NCBI GenBank assembly: GCA_937981985.1
Contig: CALJNB010000063.1
Span: 1 to 64,000 of the forward strand
Direction: 5' to 3'
Origin: an uncultured bacterium
GTDB lineage: Bacteria; Myxococcota_A; Bradymonadia; Bradymonadales; Bradymonadaceae
Length of the DNA: 64,000 nucleotides
Part shown: positions 50,385-58,336 of the stretch, in pieces
How the letters are laid out: every line of letters starts with the position of its first letter
Position numbering within the stretch: position 1 is the first letter of the stretch
Position numbers and translations under genes: made by a program
Notes under the pieces: generated by a model
Told to the model about the DNA's origin: nothing
Database searches by the model: none
The model's input: only the letters and a program-made list of their open reading frames with translations

Positions 50385-53192
50385 ATGAGACTGGATTCCA
50401 AAACTTATATCGCGCTTCGCCCAGGAGAGCATGTTTCTCGATCAGAACGATCCCAGCTCGTGAGATGGTTTTCTGAATTTTCTGATCAACAGACAGAAAA
50501 GGAATATGTCTTTAGAATGAACCACGACATTGATATTTGGGATCTCATTGACCGTTTTTGCCGGGAATTTCCCAAAACATTGAAAAAGGTTTCAATAGGT
50601 ATCTGTAGGGTATTAGAAAGCAGCGAAATAAACGCCGGTGAACAGGTTCACTTCTCTGACGGGTTATCCAAATCTCGACTTTTTTCGAGATTAGTTGACT
50701 TGGGAGGAGTGTATCTAACCAATAATATCCCTGCCAAAGGTCACAAGTATCGGATTTTAACGCATCGGGGAGAGATTCTCTTAGAGTACCAAATGGCAGC
50801 GCTACGCAGTATTTCGAATGCAAAGAGCGTGAATGTATTGCCACTAAGATTCGAAGAAGAAATGCCTGAACTTTTCCAGCATCTGGTTAACGAAAAAGGA
50901 AGGATTCTAACCGGAGAAGGCGGATTCGGAAAATCATTGAGAGCCGCCAGCCTTGCCGAAGTTTGGCGTGTTCATTTCCAGGGGCGCGTCATAAGGGTTG
51001 ATGGGCGGCGCCATCAAGGATTACGGGGCGTCGTATCTGAGATTGGGAGGTCTCTCGGCGTTGCTGTTTCATCCACCCATCTTCCGAGTTTGAAGTTTTA
51101 CGATAAAGTTCTCATCATTATCCTTCATTGCAGCGAAACGGAGGACGTTATTCGGTGGTTAGAGGGGCAGGATAATGAAGGTGCACGCTATTTTGTGACA
51201 ACGCAGGAGTTGATCGAACACCCCAACGCCACCGAAGTTGGGGCAATTGACGATTATCGGATCCGACTCCTGATTCAATATTATAACTTTGATTTAACTC
51301 AAGACGATCTAGACATCCTTGTCCCTCGCGCGCACGGCAATTTGAGACTCGCGCGGTGGCTTGGCCTACAGAGTAAAAATCTAGGAGTAGAAAACACATT
51401 GAAGCTGGAAGTCGGCTCCTCGATCACGGCCTCAGAAAATATCCACCTTGAGACCATTTGGGCGACTTATTCAGACGAGACAAAGAATATCCTCAAACTC
51501 ATGGATATCTGTACTGGCGGAATGCCGATCGAGATTGCCAAACGTTTGTTTTCTAATGAAGATTGGGTGGATATCGCTGGCGTTAAAGAAGGCCGTTTTC
51601 GCGGGGATTTCTTCCTCCGACTCCATTCCGAATCTCGCGTTCAGCTATTGCCCCACGCTTCAAGATTCTTGAATGAGTTAGAACACTTCTCGCATCGACC
51701 CTATTTTGAGGAATATTGTCGAATTTTTACTCAATGGATCATCGACCATTTAGCTAACATTGATTCGTCCACTGATACGCCCTCTCTCATCGCATTAAGA
51801 GGTGAAGTTCTTAATTTCGGGCCGATAATCGAACATGGCACTGAAGACGAGGTCGTCGTGGTTTCTCGCGCTTTAGAGATTATTTCTCGTCGATTGGGTG
51901 CGTTTGAAAACCGAAGCGCGATGATATCTCGTATCTTGGACCGCTCGCAGAACGAAGCCGCACGACTCTTATACATAGACGAACAAATACATGCTCAAAA
52001 TTTTAATGTTGCGTTAGAACATCTCTACAATGGACCTTTCCTTGAATTTGAAGCCGAGATAGAACGCGTTAAATCCTTAATCTTTCAAAAAAAGAACGAA
52101 TTCGCACTTTCTCTTAGACATGCCGACAAAAGCATCGCGCTGGCATCCAAACAACGCATCGATGAGTGTCGCCTTCGTAAGGCCGAAGTACTCCTTCGAT
52201 TTAAAAAGCTTGATGAAGCCCGAAATTTACTTCTGAGTCTGTTCGAAACGGCGAAAACAGAAAATGTGATAGCGAAGGTTCTTCGCTATCTAGGTGAGTT
52301 GTTAATTGAACGAGACGAATCAGAAAAGGCTAGACCTTACCTCATTAAATCGATTGATTATTATAAAAAAGTTGGAAGCGATCGCGACAGGGTTGAGCCT
52401 CTTTTTGTCTTAGCGTGTTCTGCATTTCATCGAGGAAATATCGAAGAAGGCGAAAGTTGGTTTGAAGACGCAGAAATATCGGCTCATTCGTCGGGTGTGA
52501 ACGCATTTATCGAAATGATTCAGACCGAAAAAGCCTATCATTACGCCGTTATCGGAGAAACTATTAAGGCCCGGGAGCAATTAGCAGCAATTCAGGGTGA
52601 GAAATCTTTGATGAACGAACTTACACGCGTGATCATCGCTTGCGATGATATGAACACCCAGCTTGCTCATTCGATTATTAAAGGCTGGGACTTTGAAACC
52701 TTTGACGCCAACGCGTCCGAATGGGTACTAGCGAGTATTTTGAAAGTTTACGTAGAGGACAAAGTTAGCGGGAATACTCCGCCTCCGGGCTCGATCCATG
52801 TTCAGCAATTTTTCAAAGGCCGGTCGCAATTTTTAGAGAATCACCTTCGGCGCCGACAAAAAAACAACGCACAAAAGAAACTTATCCTATCATCCGACGC
52901 CGCCACGATTGATATTGATGGCCAAAAGATTGATCTCGGCAAACGATTGGCGTTGCGTCGAATTGTTCTGGCCTTGGGCGAACGGGCCGTAGATGGCGGT
53001 CCGCCGGTTTCAGTCGATGAGACATTTGCGGTAGGGTGGATCGGTGAAATCGCTACCGAGAAATCTCGGAATCGAAGGGTCTATTCGGCGATTCATCGTC
53101 TTAAAAAGCTCGGTATTCCGGTCACAAGGGTAAGTGAGGGATATGTTCTGGAGGGCTATCGTGTTGTTTTTACTACGTTTTTGAAATTGTGA
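50385..53192 (+). CDS. STAND-type ATPase/TPR/winged-helix transcriptional regulator
   Basis: A 935-residue regulator. I place the start at ATG 50385 (AAGG eight bases ahead) instead of TTG 50367. Residues 1-150 may be a degenerate cyclase-homology domain (VSIGICRVL, LVDLGGVYLTN) without catalytic residues. An NTPase follows: Walker A GEGGFGKS near 176-183 and a Walker B-like strand KVLIIILHCSE near 240 in which the usual Asp is His. About 490-760 is TPR-like. The last 85 residues (IDIDGQKIDLGKRLALRRI, AVGWIGE, RRVYSAIHRLKKLG, VSEGYVLEGY) look like an OmpR/SARP-type winged helix. Two exported serine protease genes follow directly, so it is a likely regulator of them. Confidence 0.78.
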   Translation: MRLDSKTYIALRPGEHVSRSERSQLVRWFSEFSDQQTEKEYVFRMNHDIDIWDLIDRFCREFPKTLKKVSIGICRVLESSEINAGEQVHFSDGLSKSRLFSRLVDLGGVYLTNNIPAKGHKYRILTHRGEILLEYQMAALRSISNAKSVNVLPLRFEEEMPELFQHLVNEKGRILTGEGGFGKSLRAASLAEVWRVHFQGRVIRVDGRRHQGLRGVVSEIGRSLGVAVSSTHLPSLKFYDKVLIIILHCSETEDVIRWLEGQDNEGARYFVTTQELIEHPNATEVGAIDDYRIRLLIQYYNFDLTQDDLDILVPRAHGNLRLARWLGLQSKNLGVENTLKLEVGSSITASENIHLETIWATYSDETKNILKLMDICTGGMPIEIAKRLFSNEDWVDIAGVKEGRFRGDFFLRLHSESRVQLLPHASRFLNELEHFSHRPYFEEYCRIFTQWIIDHLANIDSSTDTPSLIALRGEVLNFGPIIEHGTEDEVVVVSRALEIISRRLGAFENRSAMISRILDRSQNEAARLLYIDEQIHAQNFNVALEHLYNGPFLEFEAEIERVKSLIFQKKNEFALSLRHADKSIALASKQRIDECRLRKAEVLLRFKKLDEARNLLLSLFETAKTENVIAKVLRYLGELLIERDESEKARPYLIKSIDYYKKVGSDRDRVEPLFVLACSAFHRGNIEEGESWFEDAEISAHSSGVNAFIEMIQTEKAYHYAVIGETIKAREQLAAIQGEKSLMNELTRVIIACDDMNTQLAHSIIKGWDFETFDANASEWVLASILKVYVEDKVSGNTPPPGSIHVQQFFKGRSQFLENHLRRRQKNNAQKKLILSSDAATIDIDGQKIDLGKRLALRRIVLALGERAVDGGPPVSVDETFAVGWIGEIATEKSRNRRVYSAIHRLKKLGIPVTRVSEGYVLEGYRVVFTTFLKL

Positions 53193-53231
53193 CATTCTGT
53201 GACTTGGGAAGTTTGCAAACCTTTACATAAT
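53188..53231 (+). promoter_or_regulatory. Protease-1 promoter with two TGTGAC direct repeats one helical turn apart
   Basis: TGTGAC occurs at 53188-53193 and 53198-53203, exactly 10 bp apart. The second abuts a -35 TTGGGA (53204-53209), followed after 16 bases by -10 CATAAT (53226-53231). The spacer contains a perfect 10-bp palindrome GTTTGCAAAC (53211-53220). The first repeat overlaps the regulator's stop codon. Tandem direct repeats next to the -35 are the usual site of winged-helix OmpR/SARP-type activators. Confidence 0.5.
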
Positions 53232-53260
53232 GCTTAGGTAACTGTTTAAAAGGAGCAAAC

Positions 53261-54175
53261 ATGAGAAACCTATTATTAGTTTTAGGCCTACTTACTACTT
53301 TGAATTGTGTTGGAGAGGCGGGTATTGAAACTCAGCGCACGCAATCCAGTGAAATCGTCGGTGGACAGTCGTTCACTGGCCTTCCAGCAGTGGGTGCTCT
53401 ATTAGTTAACGGTTCTCCGATCTGTACAGGGACGCTCATTGAAAAAAGAAAAGTGCTCATCGCAGCACATTGTTTAGAAGATCTTCGCGGAAACGTAGCC
53501 TTTGGCTTCGGCCCCGACGGGTTCAATCCAACAGAAACAATACCGGTTTCTTCGGCCCGAATGCATCCGGAATACGACACCAATACGATTCAAAACGATA
53601 TCGGCTATGTAACCCTTTCTAGGGATGCTTCGGCTCAGCCGATGGAAGTGTTAACCCAATCGATGGACCAGAGCTGGTCCGGACGAACGATGTTATTTGT
53701 TGGGTACGGCCTTTCTGATGGTGTGAATCGTACCGGAGGCGGATATAAGCGCGCGGTTACAATGACAGTGAACCAGGTCGGAGCTACGCAATTTTCCATC
53801 AACGATCCGGGAAAAAGTCTTTGTAGCGGCGATTCCGGTGGACCCGCATTTTGGCAAGATCCAGTGACTCAAAAACTTAAAGTCGCAGGCGTGACCTCGT
53901 ATGGTGATAGACAATGCCTTGCTTATTCTGTCGATACCCGTGTCGATGCGTACATTTCTTTCTTAGATTTGCAACCTGCCACCTCTGCGCCTGCTGATAA
54001 TAACAGTCCAGATCCTGTAGCTGTTCCTACTGACCCGTGTCAGGGCGAGTCTTACGAAGGAAGATGTTCTGGAAACACCGTTATTTGGTGCGAAGATAAC
54101 GAGGTTAAATCCATTGACTGTCGGAGCTTAACCTGTGGATTTCAGTCATCATGGGGAATCAGTAACTGTCTCTAG
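53261..54175 (+). CDS. Exported trypsin-fold (S1) serine protease with C-terminal Cys-rich domain
   Basis: A 304-residue secreted protease with AAAAGGAG eight bases before the ATG. The signal peptide ends in LTTLNC, possibly a lipobox. A pro-region leads to EIVGG, the S1 zymogen activation site, so cleavage after Glu would release an Ile-Val-Gly-Gly end. The triad is His in IAAHC, Asp in NDIGYVTL and Ser in CSGDSGGP. The residue six before the catalytic Ser (trypsin Asp189) is Ser, so specificity is not tryptic. A Pro-rich linker and a Cys-rich domain of about 48 residues (DPCQGESYEGRC, WCEDNE, SNCL) close the chain. It is paralogous to the next gene. Confidence 0.88.
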   Translation: MRNLLLVLGLLTTLNCVGEAGIETQRTQSSEIVGGQSFTGLPAVGALLVNGSPICTGTLIEKRKVLIAAHCLEDLRGNVAFGFGPDGFNPTETIPVSSARMHPEYDTNTIQNDIGYVTLSRDASAQPMEVLTQSMDQSWSGRTMLFVGYGLSDGVNRTGGGYKRAVTMTVNQVGATQFSINDPGKSLCSGDSGGPAFWQDPVTQKLKVAGVTSYGDRQCLAYSVDTRVDAYISFLDLQPATSAPADNNSPDPVAVPTDPCQGESYEGRCSGNTVIWCEDNEVKSIDCRSLTCGFQSSWGISNCL

Positions 54176-54346
54176 AAAGTAATTAATCCGTTGCGATTAA
54201 TCGTACTCGCCTAATTCGGTCCTCGTTTTAGAGCTAAACCCTACTCGTTATTTATTTCGAACCACATAAAGGGAAAAACTTTGTAGTGTCTTGTTACAGC
54301 CATGACCTTCTTGTTTTTACTCGTTTTTTCTCAAAATTTGTATTTT

Positions 54347-54374
54347 TTGCTTTTGGAAAAGGTAAATCTATATA
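54347..54374 (+). promoter_or_regulatory. Weak promoter candidate for protease 2
   Basis: TTGCTT (54347-54352), 16 bases, TATATA (54369-54374) upstream of the second protease gene. A TTGT pair exactly 10 bp apart (54281 and 54291) lies further upstream and faintly resembles the protease-1 repeats. This 232-base region shows nothing else clear. Confidence 0.3.
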
Positions 54375-54407
54375 TGATGTCGCCAAACAATAAAAAAAGG
54401 AACAAGT

Positions 54408-55286
54408 ATGAAAAATCGATTATTGGTTTTGGCCGTGCTCTTTGCTATGGGCTGCGTTGCCGAGGACGATGTCCAAACTCAGGCTAGTGAAATTGTCGGC
54501 GGACAAGTCTTTACAGGTATTCCCGCAGTTGGTGCCATTATGGTAGACGGCGAGATGGGGTGCACTGGAACTCTGATCGAAAAGCGCAAAGTGCTGACCG
54601 CTGGGCATTGTTTAGATCCAATGATCGGAAAATCGGTACGATTTAATATCGGTCCAATCGCCGCCAGTCCTATCCACAGTATACCCGTTTCAGGGGGAGA
54701 TAAACATGACAGCGAGGATATCGCGTACTTAATACTTGCTAGTGATGCGCCTGTAGCTCCGATGGATGTTTTGAGACGCCCAATGGACGCAAGTTGGGTC
54801 GGACGTACATTATTTTTCGTGGGCTATGGCGATAACGACGGTTGGTTTGGAACCGGTAGTGGTATCAAACGATCGGTGGGGATTGCGATTGATGAAATTA
54901 ACTCAACGCAATTTTCACACACCGTCGGATACAGAAATACGTGTTTCGGCGACTCTGGAGGACCAGCGTTTTGGAAAGACCCGGCTACTAATACGCTTAA
55001 AGTGGTCGGCGTGACCGCTTTTGGAGATGGTACTTGCTCAGAATACGGTGTTGATGCGCGCGTCGATCCCTTTCTTTCTTTCTTAGGATTAACAGGTGCT
55101 CAAGCAGCACCTGCTCCGGCGGCACCGGTTGCTGCTGCACCGGCCGATCCGTGTAACGGAGAGACGTACGTCGGCCGATGTGCCGGTAACACCTTGATTT
55201 GGTGCGAAGCCCAAAAAGTCGAGACGCTCGCATGTACGACTGGTTGTGGCTTTCAAGCCGCCCAAGGTTATAATAACTGTCTTTAG
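54408..55286 (+). CDS. Exported trypsin-fold (S1) serine protease with C-terminal Cys-rich domain (paralogue)
   Basis: A 292-residue paralogue of the upstream protease, with an AAGGA ribosome site. It has a signal peptide ending FAMGCVAE, a short pro-region, EIVGG at the mature N-terminus and a triad of His in LTAGHC, Asp in SEDIAYLIL and Ser in CFGDSGGP. The residue at the S1 pocket base (trypsin 189) is Asn, again not Asp. An Ala/Pro linker (QAAPAPAAPVAAAPA) replaces the Asp/Pro linker of its sister. The C-terminal domain of about 45 residues keeps six Cys and the WCE motif. Preserved triad and pro-region suggest two active enzymes with different specificities. Confidence 0.88.
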   Translation: MKNRLLVLAVLFAMGCVAEDDVQTQASEIVGGQVFTGIPAVGAIMVDGEMGCTGTLIEKRKVLTAGHCLDPMIGKSVRFNIGPIAASPIHSIPVSGGDKHDSEDIAYLILASDAPVAPMDVLRRPMDASWVGRTLFFVGYGDNDGWFGTGSGIKRSVGIAIDEINSTQFSHTVGYRNTCFGDSGGPAFWKDPATNTLKVVGVTAFGDGTCSEYGVDARVDPFLSFLGLTGAQAAPAPAAPVAAAPADPCNGETYVGRCAGNTLIWCEAQKVETLACTTGCGFQAAQGYNNCL

Positions 55287-55383
55287 GAACTAGAAGGTTC
55301 GATAATTCTTATCAAAGCCTAATCCACCTATCCGAATAAATACGAAAATGGTAACCAATGGGTACATCATTTTGGTATGAATC

Positions 55384-55803
55384 ATGCGCTATTTACATTC
55401 TATGGTTAGGGTCAAAGATCTCGAAGCATCTTTGTTTTTTTATTGCGAGCTCCTTGGGCTCAAAGAGTTTCGCCGATCCGAATCGGAAAAAGGGAGATTT
55501 ACCCTAATTTTTTTAGGGCCTGAAGGTAGTGATGATCCACCCATAGAACTTACCTACAATTGGGATGCTGAGGACTACGGTAACGCTCGAAATTTTGGGC
55601 ACTTGGCCTTTGGCGTCGAAAATATATATGAGATTTGCGAAAAGCTTCAGAAAGCCGGCGTTACTATCAATAGGCCTCCAAGAGATGGCCGAATGGCTTT
55701 TGTATTGTCGCCCGATAATATTTCAATTGAGTTATTGCAAAATGGGAAATCGCTTGAACCGATGGAACCCTGGCAATCAATGCCTAACGTAGGGAGCTGG
55801 TGA
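55384..55803 (+). CDS. gloA: Lactoylglutathione lyase (glyoxalase I)
   Basis: A 139-residue glyoxalase I, which isomerises the hemithioacetal of methylglyoxal and glutathione. The four metal ligands are at expected places: His5 (RYLHSMVRV), Glu in PPIELTYNW, His in NFGHLAFGV and Glu in ISIELLQ. The fold repeats the VOC unit twice. Length is as in E. coli GloA. Its stop overlaps the start of the next hypothetical gene (TGATG). Confidence 0.93.
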   Translation: MRYLHSMVRVKDLEASLFFYCELLGLKEFRRSESEKGRFTLIFLGPEGSDDPPIELTYNWDAEDYGNARNFGHLAFGVENIYEICEKLQKAGVTINRPPRDGRMAFVLSPDNISIELLQNGKSLEPMEPWQSMPNVGSW

Positions 55804-56390
55804 TGACCGATTCATGGCACGAAATTGCTAAACTCGCAGAACAATCCAATCGTCCTTTTTCAGATCAACGTTCCGAGCTTGTCGAAGCGGCAGAATTATT
55901 CGAGGCGAATATCGAATTGCTACACTCCTCGTATCCCGCTGATTATTTGGATGTCTATGGGTATCGCCTCTTTCCACCTGCCGAGGAAATAATGGGGTGG
56001 ACCCGTAAAATAAAGGGATGGCCAAAAACGTGGTTTCCTCTCTCATCTAGCTTTCATCTTTTCGTCTTTTTTTTGGACCGTAAAACCGGTGAAGTAAAAC
56101 GCGTCTTTTTAGACAACGAACGAGATTTAGACGGTATTATCACTGGAGAAGAAAGAGTCTACCCAGATTTAAAGACTTTCTTGGAGGTCGTGCTTATCAA
56201 TTATCGATGGATAACAAAGACATCGTTTTCGATTTCCGTCGAGGGATTTTTTAAAGAAGAGGTCGCTACACTTTTACCTACGATTGTCCGCCGTATTAAA
56301 TCTGAGGGAGAAGGTCTCGATGGGCCCATTATATTGCCTTTCTTTCAAGGTACTCTCGGAGAGCACAACCATCTCGCAACGATCAAGTAA
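55803..56390 (+). CDS. Hypothetical protein coupled to gloA
   Basis: A 195-residue soluble protein of no recognised family. The start is the ATG at 55803 inside TGATG (a GTG one codon earlier is possible). The chain is mixed alpha/beta with aromatic-rich segments: YPADYLDVYGYRLFPPAEEIMGW, SSFHLFVFFLDRKTGEVKRVFLD, and a late ILPFFQGTLGEHNH. The RKTGEVKRVF hairpin suggests a small beta-sheet domain similar in flavour to SMI1/KNR4-like folds, but I would not assign it. Coupling to gloA hints at detoxification or stress context. Confidence 0.6.
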   Translation: MTDSWHEIAKLAEQSNRPFSDQRSELVEAAELFEANIELLHSSYPADYLDVYGYRLFPPAEEIMGWTRKIKGWPKTWFPLSSSFHLFVFFLDRKTGEVKRVFLDNERDLDGIITGEERVYPDLKTFLEVVLINYRWITKTSFSISVEGFFKEEVATLLPTIVRRIKSEGEGLDGPIILPFFQGTLGEHNHLATIK

Positions 56391-56437
56391 ATAGCGATGA
56401 TATTAATATCCCTCTTAATTAAGTTTGTATTGAAGCT

Positions 56438-56752
56438 TTAGGCGCTAGAGCTATCCTGGCTTCGAATCATGTCAGTTGTTGCGAATCTGACATTTTCTGA
56501 GACCGACCGAATCGCGGCATTAAGATTTATAGATCGAATTTCCGAAGCAACGGAAGCACCATCCGAAAGTTCGACGTTGATTCGGTAATAGTACTCGCCG
56601 AGACTCCCCACGACGTTCTCGATCGTGATATTAACACTTTCTATGTCATCCCAGTGTCTCAACAAGAGTGGACGAATCCTTTCTTCAATCATCGTTTTGA
56701 GGTTCGCTTTTACGACCATACGAATGGCCGTTATTTTTAATTTTCTGTACAT
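56438..56752 (-). CDS. HPF/S30AE-like ribosome-hibernation-type protein
   Basis: A 104-residue protein with a perfect ribosome site (GGAGG, seven bases before ATG 56752). The core VNITIENVVGSLGEYYYRINVEL, followed by SINLNAAIRSVSENVRF, resembles the beta-strand/long-helix pattern of the short HPF or YfiA family that binds the 30S decoding centre. Helix residues that contact rRNA are less basic than in HPF, and the N-terminal strand is replaced by KLKITAIRMVV. It is therefore either a divergent hibernation factor or a relative with another function. It lies downstream of nhaA on the same strand. Confidence 0.5.
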   Translation of the reverse strand: MYRKLKITAIRMVVKANLKTMIEERIRPLLLRHWDDIESVNITIENVVGSLGEYYYRINVELSDGASVASEIRSINLNAAIRSVSENVRFATTDMIRSQDSSSA

Positions 56753-56945
56753 AGCTTCCTCCGCATTAGGTGTGACTTTTTGTGGCCGAAGTTGTCTGAT
56801 TTGTGAAACGTTGCCTGTTTTTGCTCTATTTTCGGGTTCAATTTGAACGTACGGGTTGTGACTTTTACCAAGGTGTCACGCATAGTACCGAACTGGGCCC
56901 CGAGTAAAACGAACAACCTATTGAATATATAGAGTTGCATCGTTT

Positions 56946-58244
56946 TTATCCGTTTGGGTTAGAGAATGAGGTGTTTTGATCGGTGCGAGTGACTCTGACT
57001 AAGACGATAGCGCCAATAACACCGGCAATAACTGATCCGATCAAGAGTCCGAGTTTCGCAGCTGAGGCGGCGTCGCCGGTGAGTGACAAATTCGCTATAA
57101 ATAGTGACATTGTGAACCCAATCCCTCCAAGCCATGCTGCACCGTGTAGGTGGCCCCATGATAATGATTTGGGTAGATCACACAATCCAAGTTTAACACC
57201 GATGAATGCACCCAACATGATACCGATAGGTTTACCCAGCAATAATCCGAACATGACGCCAAAACCTACTGGACCGAGACCTGTTGAAGACCCAACGACT
57301 GATACTCCAGCGTTCGCAAAAGCGAATATCGGCATGATACCCAGCAATACATAGGGGGTCAGTGCGTGCTCCCATCGAAGCATTGGCGATTCTACGTCGT
57401 CGCAAATTTCTCGAACATTGTGCACGTAACTTTCCGGCGCAATATTTCCCGTTCCTTCGTCGTCATCTTTCGGGACGAGGCCGCGTAGACGAATCAAAAA
57501 TGCGTCTGGCGTTAATCGCTGACCGGCTGGAATTGCCATGGCGAGTAGAACGCCTGCTACGGTTGCATGAATACCCGATTTAAGGACAGCGACCCAGAGA
57601 ATTGCGCCTACGATAAGGTATGGAATCGGCTTCTGAACATCAGAACGATTGAGTCCGGTAAGTAATACCATCGCGCCCGCCGCGACGCCTATCGCTCCCC
57701 AAGAAATAGATTCGGTGAAAAAAGCTGCGATGATGAGAATAGCTCCTAGATCATCCACAACGGCTACCGCTGTGAGGAATATTTTTAATTCTACCGGGAC
57801 GCGTTTACCGAGAAGCGCAAGTATACCGAGTGCAAATGCGATGTCGGTCGCAGCAGGAATGGCCCAACCACTTTGCTCGCCGCCAAAATTAACACCAGAA
57901 TAAATTAACGCGGGCACCACAATTCCGCCGACGGCCGCTAATATCGGTAGCATTGCCTTTCGCCGGTCCGATAATGCTCCGGAGATGACTTCTCGCTTTA
58001 TCTCCAGTCCAACGAGTAAAAAGAAGACGGCCATCAATGCGTCATTTATCCAAAGAATGATGGGCTTAGAGAGCGCGAATTCTCCAATGCCTATTGTGAA
58101 AAGGTTCGTCCAAATAGCATGGTAAGATTCAGCGAAGGGAGAATTCGCCCAGGTAAAAGCGATGACCGCTGCAATGACCAATAACACTCCGGCAATTGCG
58201 GAGATTCCGAGAGATTTAATTTTTTGTATTAACGACACGCTCAT
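56946..58244 (-). CDS. nhaA: Na+/H+ antiporter NhaA
   Basis: A 432-residue antiporter with 12 predicted helices. It carries the NhaA signature ALMAVFFLLVGLEIKREV near residue 70, the paired Asp residues of the transport site (GWAIPAATDIAFALGIL and AVVDDLGAILII) and a C-terminal GLLLGKPIGIMLG. It exchanges Na+ or Li+ for H+, which suits a marine or saline habitat. The ATG at 58244 has AAGGA directly adjacent, so the GTG two codons later (58238), six bases from AAGGA, may be the real start. It is transcribed away from nhaR. Confidence 0.95.
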   Translation of the reverse strand: MSVSLIQKIKSLGISAIAGVLLVIAAVIAFTWANSPFAESYHAIWTNLFTIGIGEFALSKPIILWINDALMAVFFLLVGLEIKREVISGALSDRRKAMLPILAAVGGIVVPALIYSGVNFGGEQSGWAIPAATDIAFALGILALLGKRVPVELKIFLTAVAVVDDLGAILIIAAFFTESISWGAIGVAAGAMVLLTGLNRSDVQKPIPYLIVGAILWVAVLKSGIHATVAGVLLAMAIPAGQRLTPDAFLIRLRGLVPKDDDEGTGNIAPESYVHNVREICDDVESPMLRWEHALTPYVLLGIMPIFAFANAGVSVVGSSTGLGPVGFGVMFGLLLGKPIGIMLGAFIGVKLGLCDLPKSLSWGHLHGAAWLGGIGFTMSLFIANLSLTGDAASAAKLGLLIGSVIAGVIGAIVLVRVTRTDQNTSFSNPNG

Positions 58245-58272
58245 TCCTTAGTTTTAAGCTACATCCCCTATA

Positions 58273-58301
58273 TTGACCAAAATTAACACTTTGACTATGT
58301 T
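58273..58301 (+). promoter_or_regulatory. nhaR: Promoter of nhaR in the divergent nhaA-nhaR intergenic region
   Basis: TTGACC (58273-58278), 17 bases and TATGTT (58296-58301). The -35 matches consensus at five of six positions. It lies 35 bases before the chosen nhaR start. A minus-strand TTGACA at 58333-58328 could be part of the nhaA promoter but has a poor -10. Confidence 0.5.
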
Positions 58302-58336
58302 TAAATTTCTAAATGTTAGTTTGGTTTTGTCAAGCA

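Noticed and set aside
54302-54487. 61-aa plus-strand ORF before protease 2
   Set aside because: It overlaps the protease start in another frame, and the hydrophobic start derives from the T-rich promoter region.
56737-56940. 67-aa minus-strand ORF between nhaA and the HPF-like gene
   Set aside because: Weak ribosome site and a low-information sequence; it overlaps the HPF-like start. It might be a leader peptide but cannot be supported.
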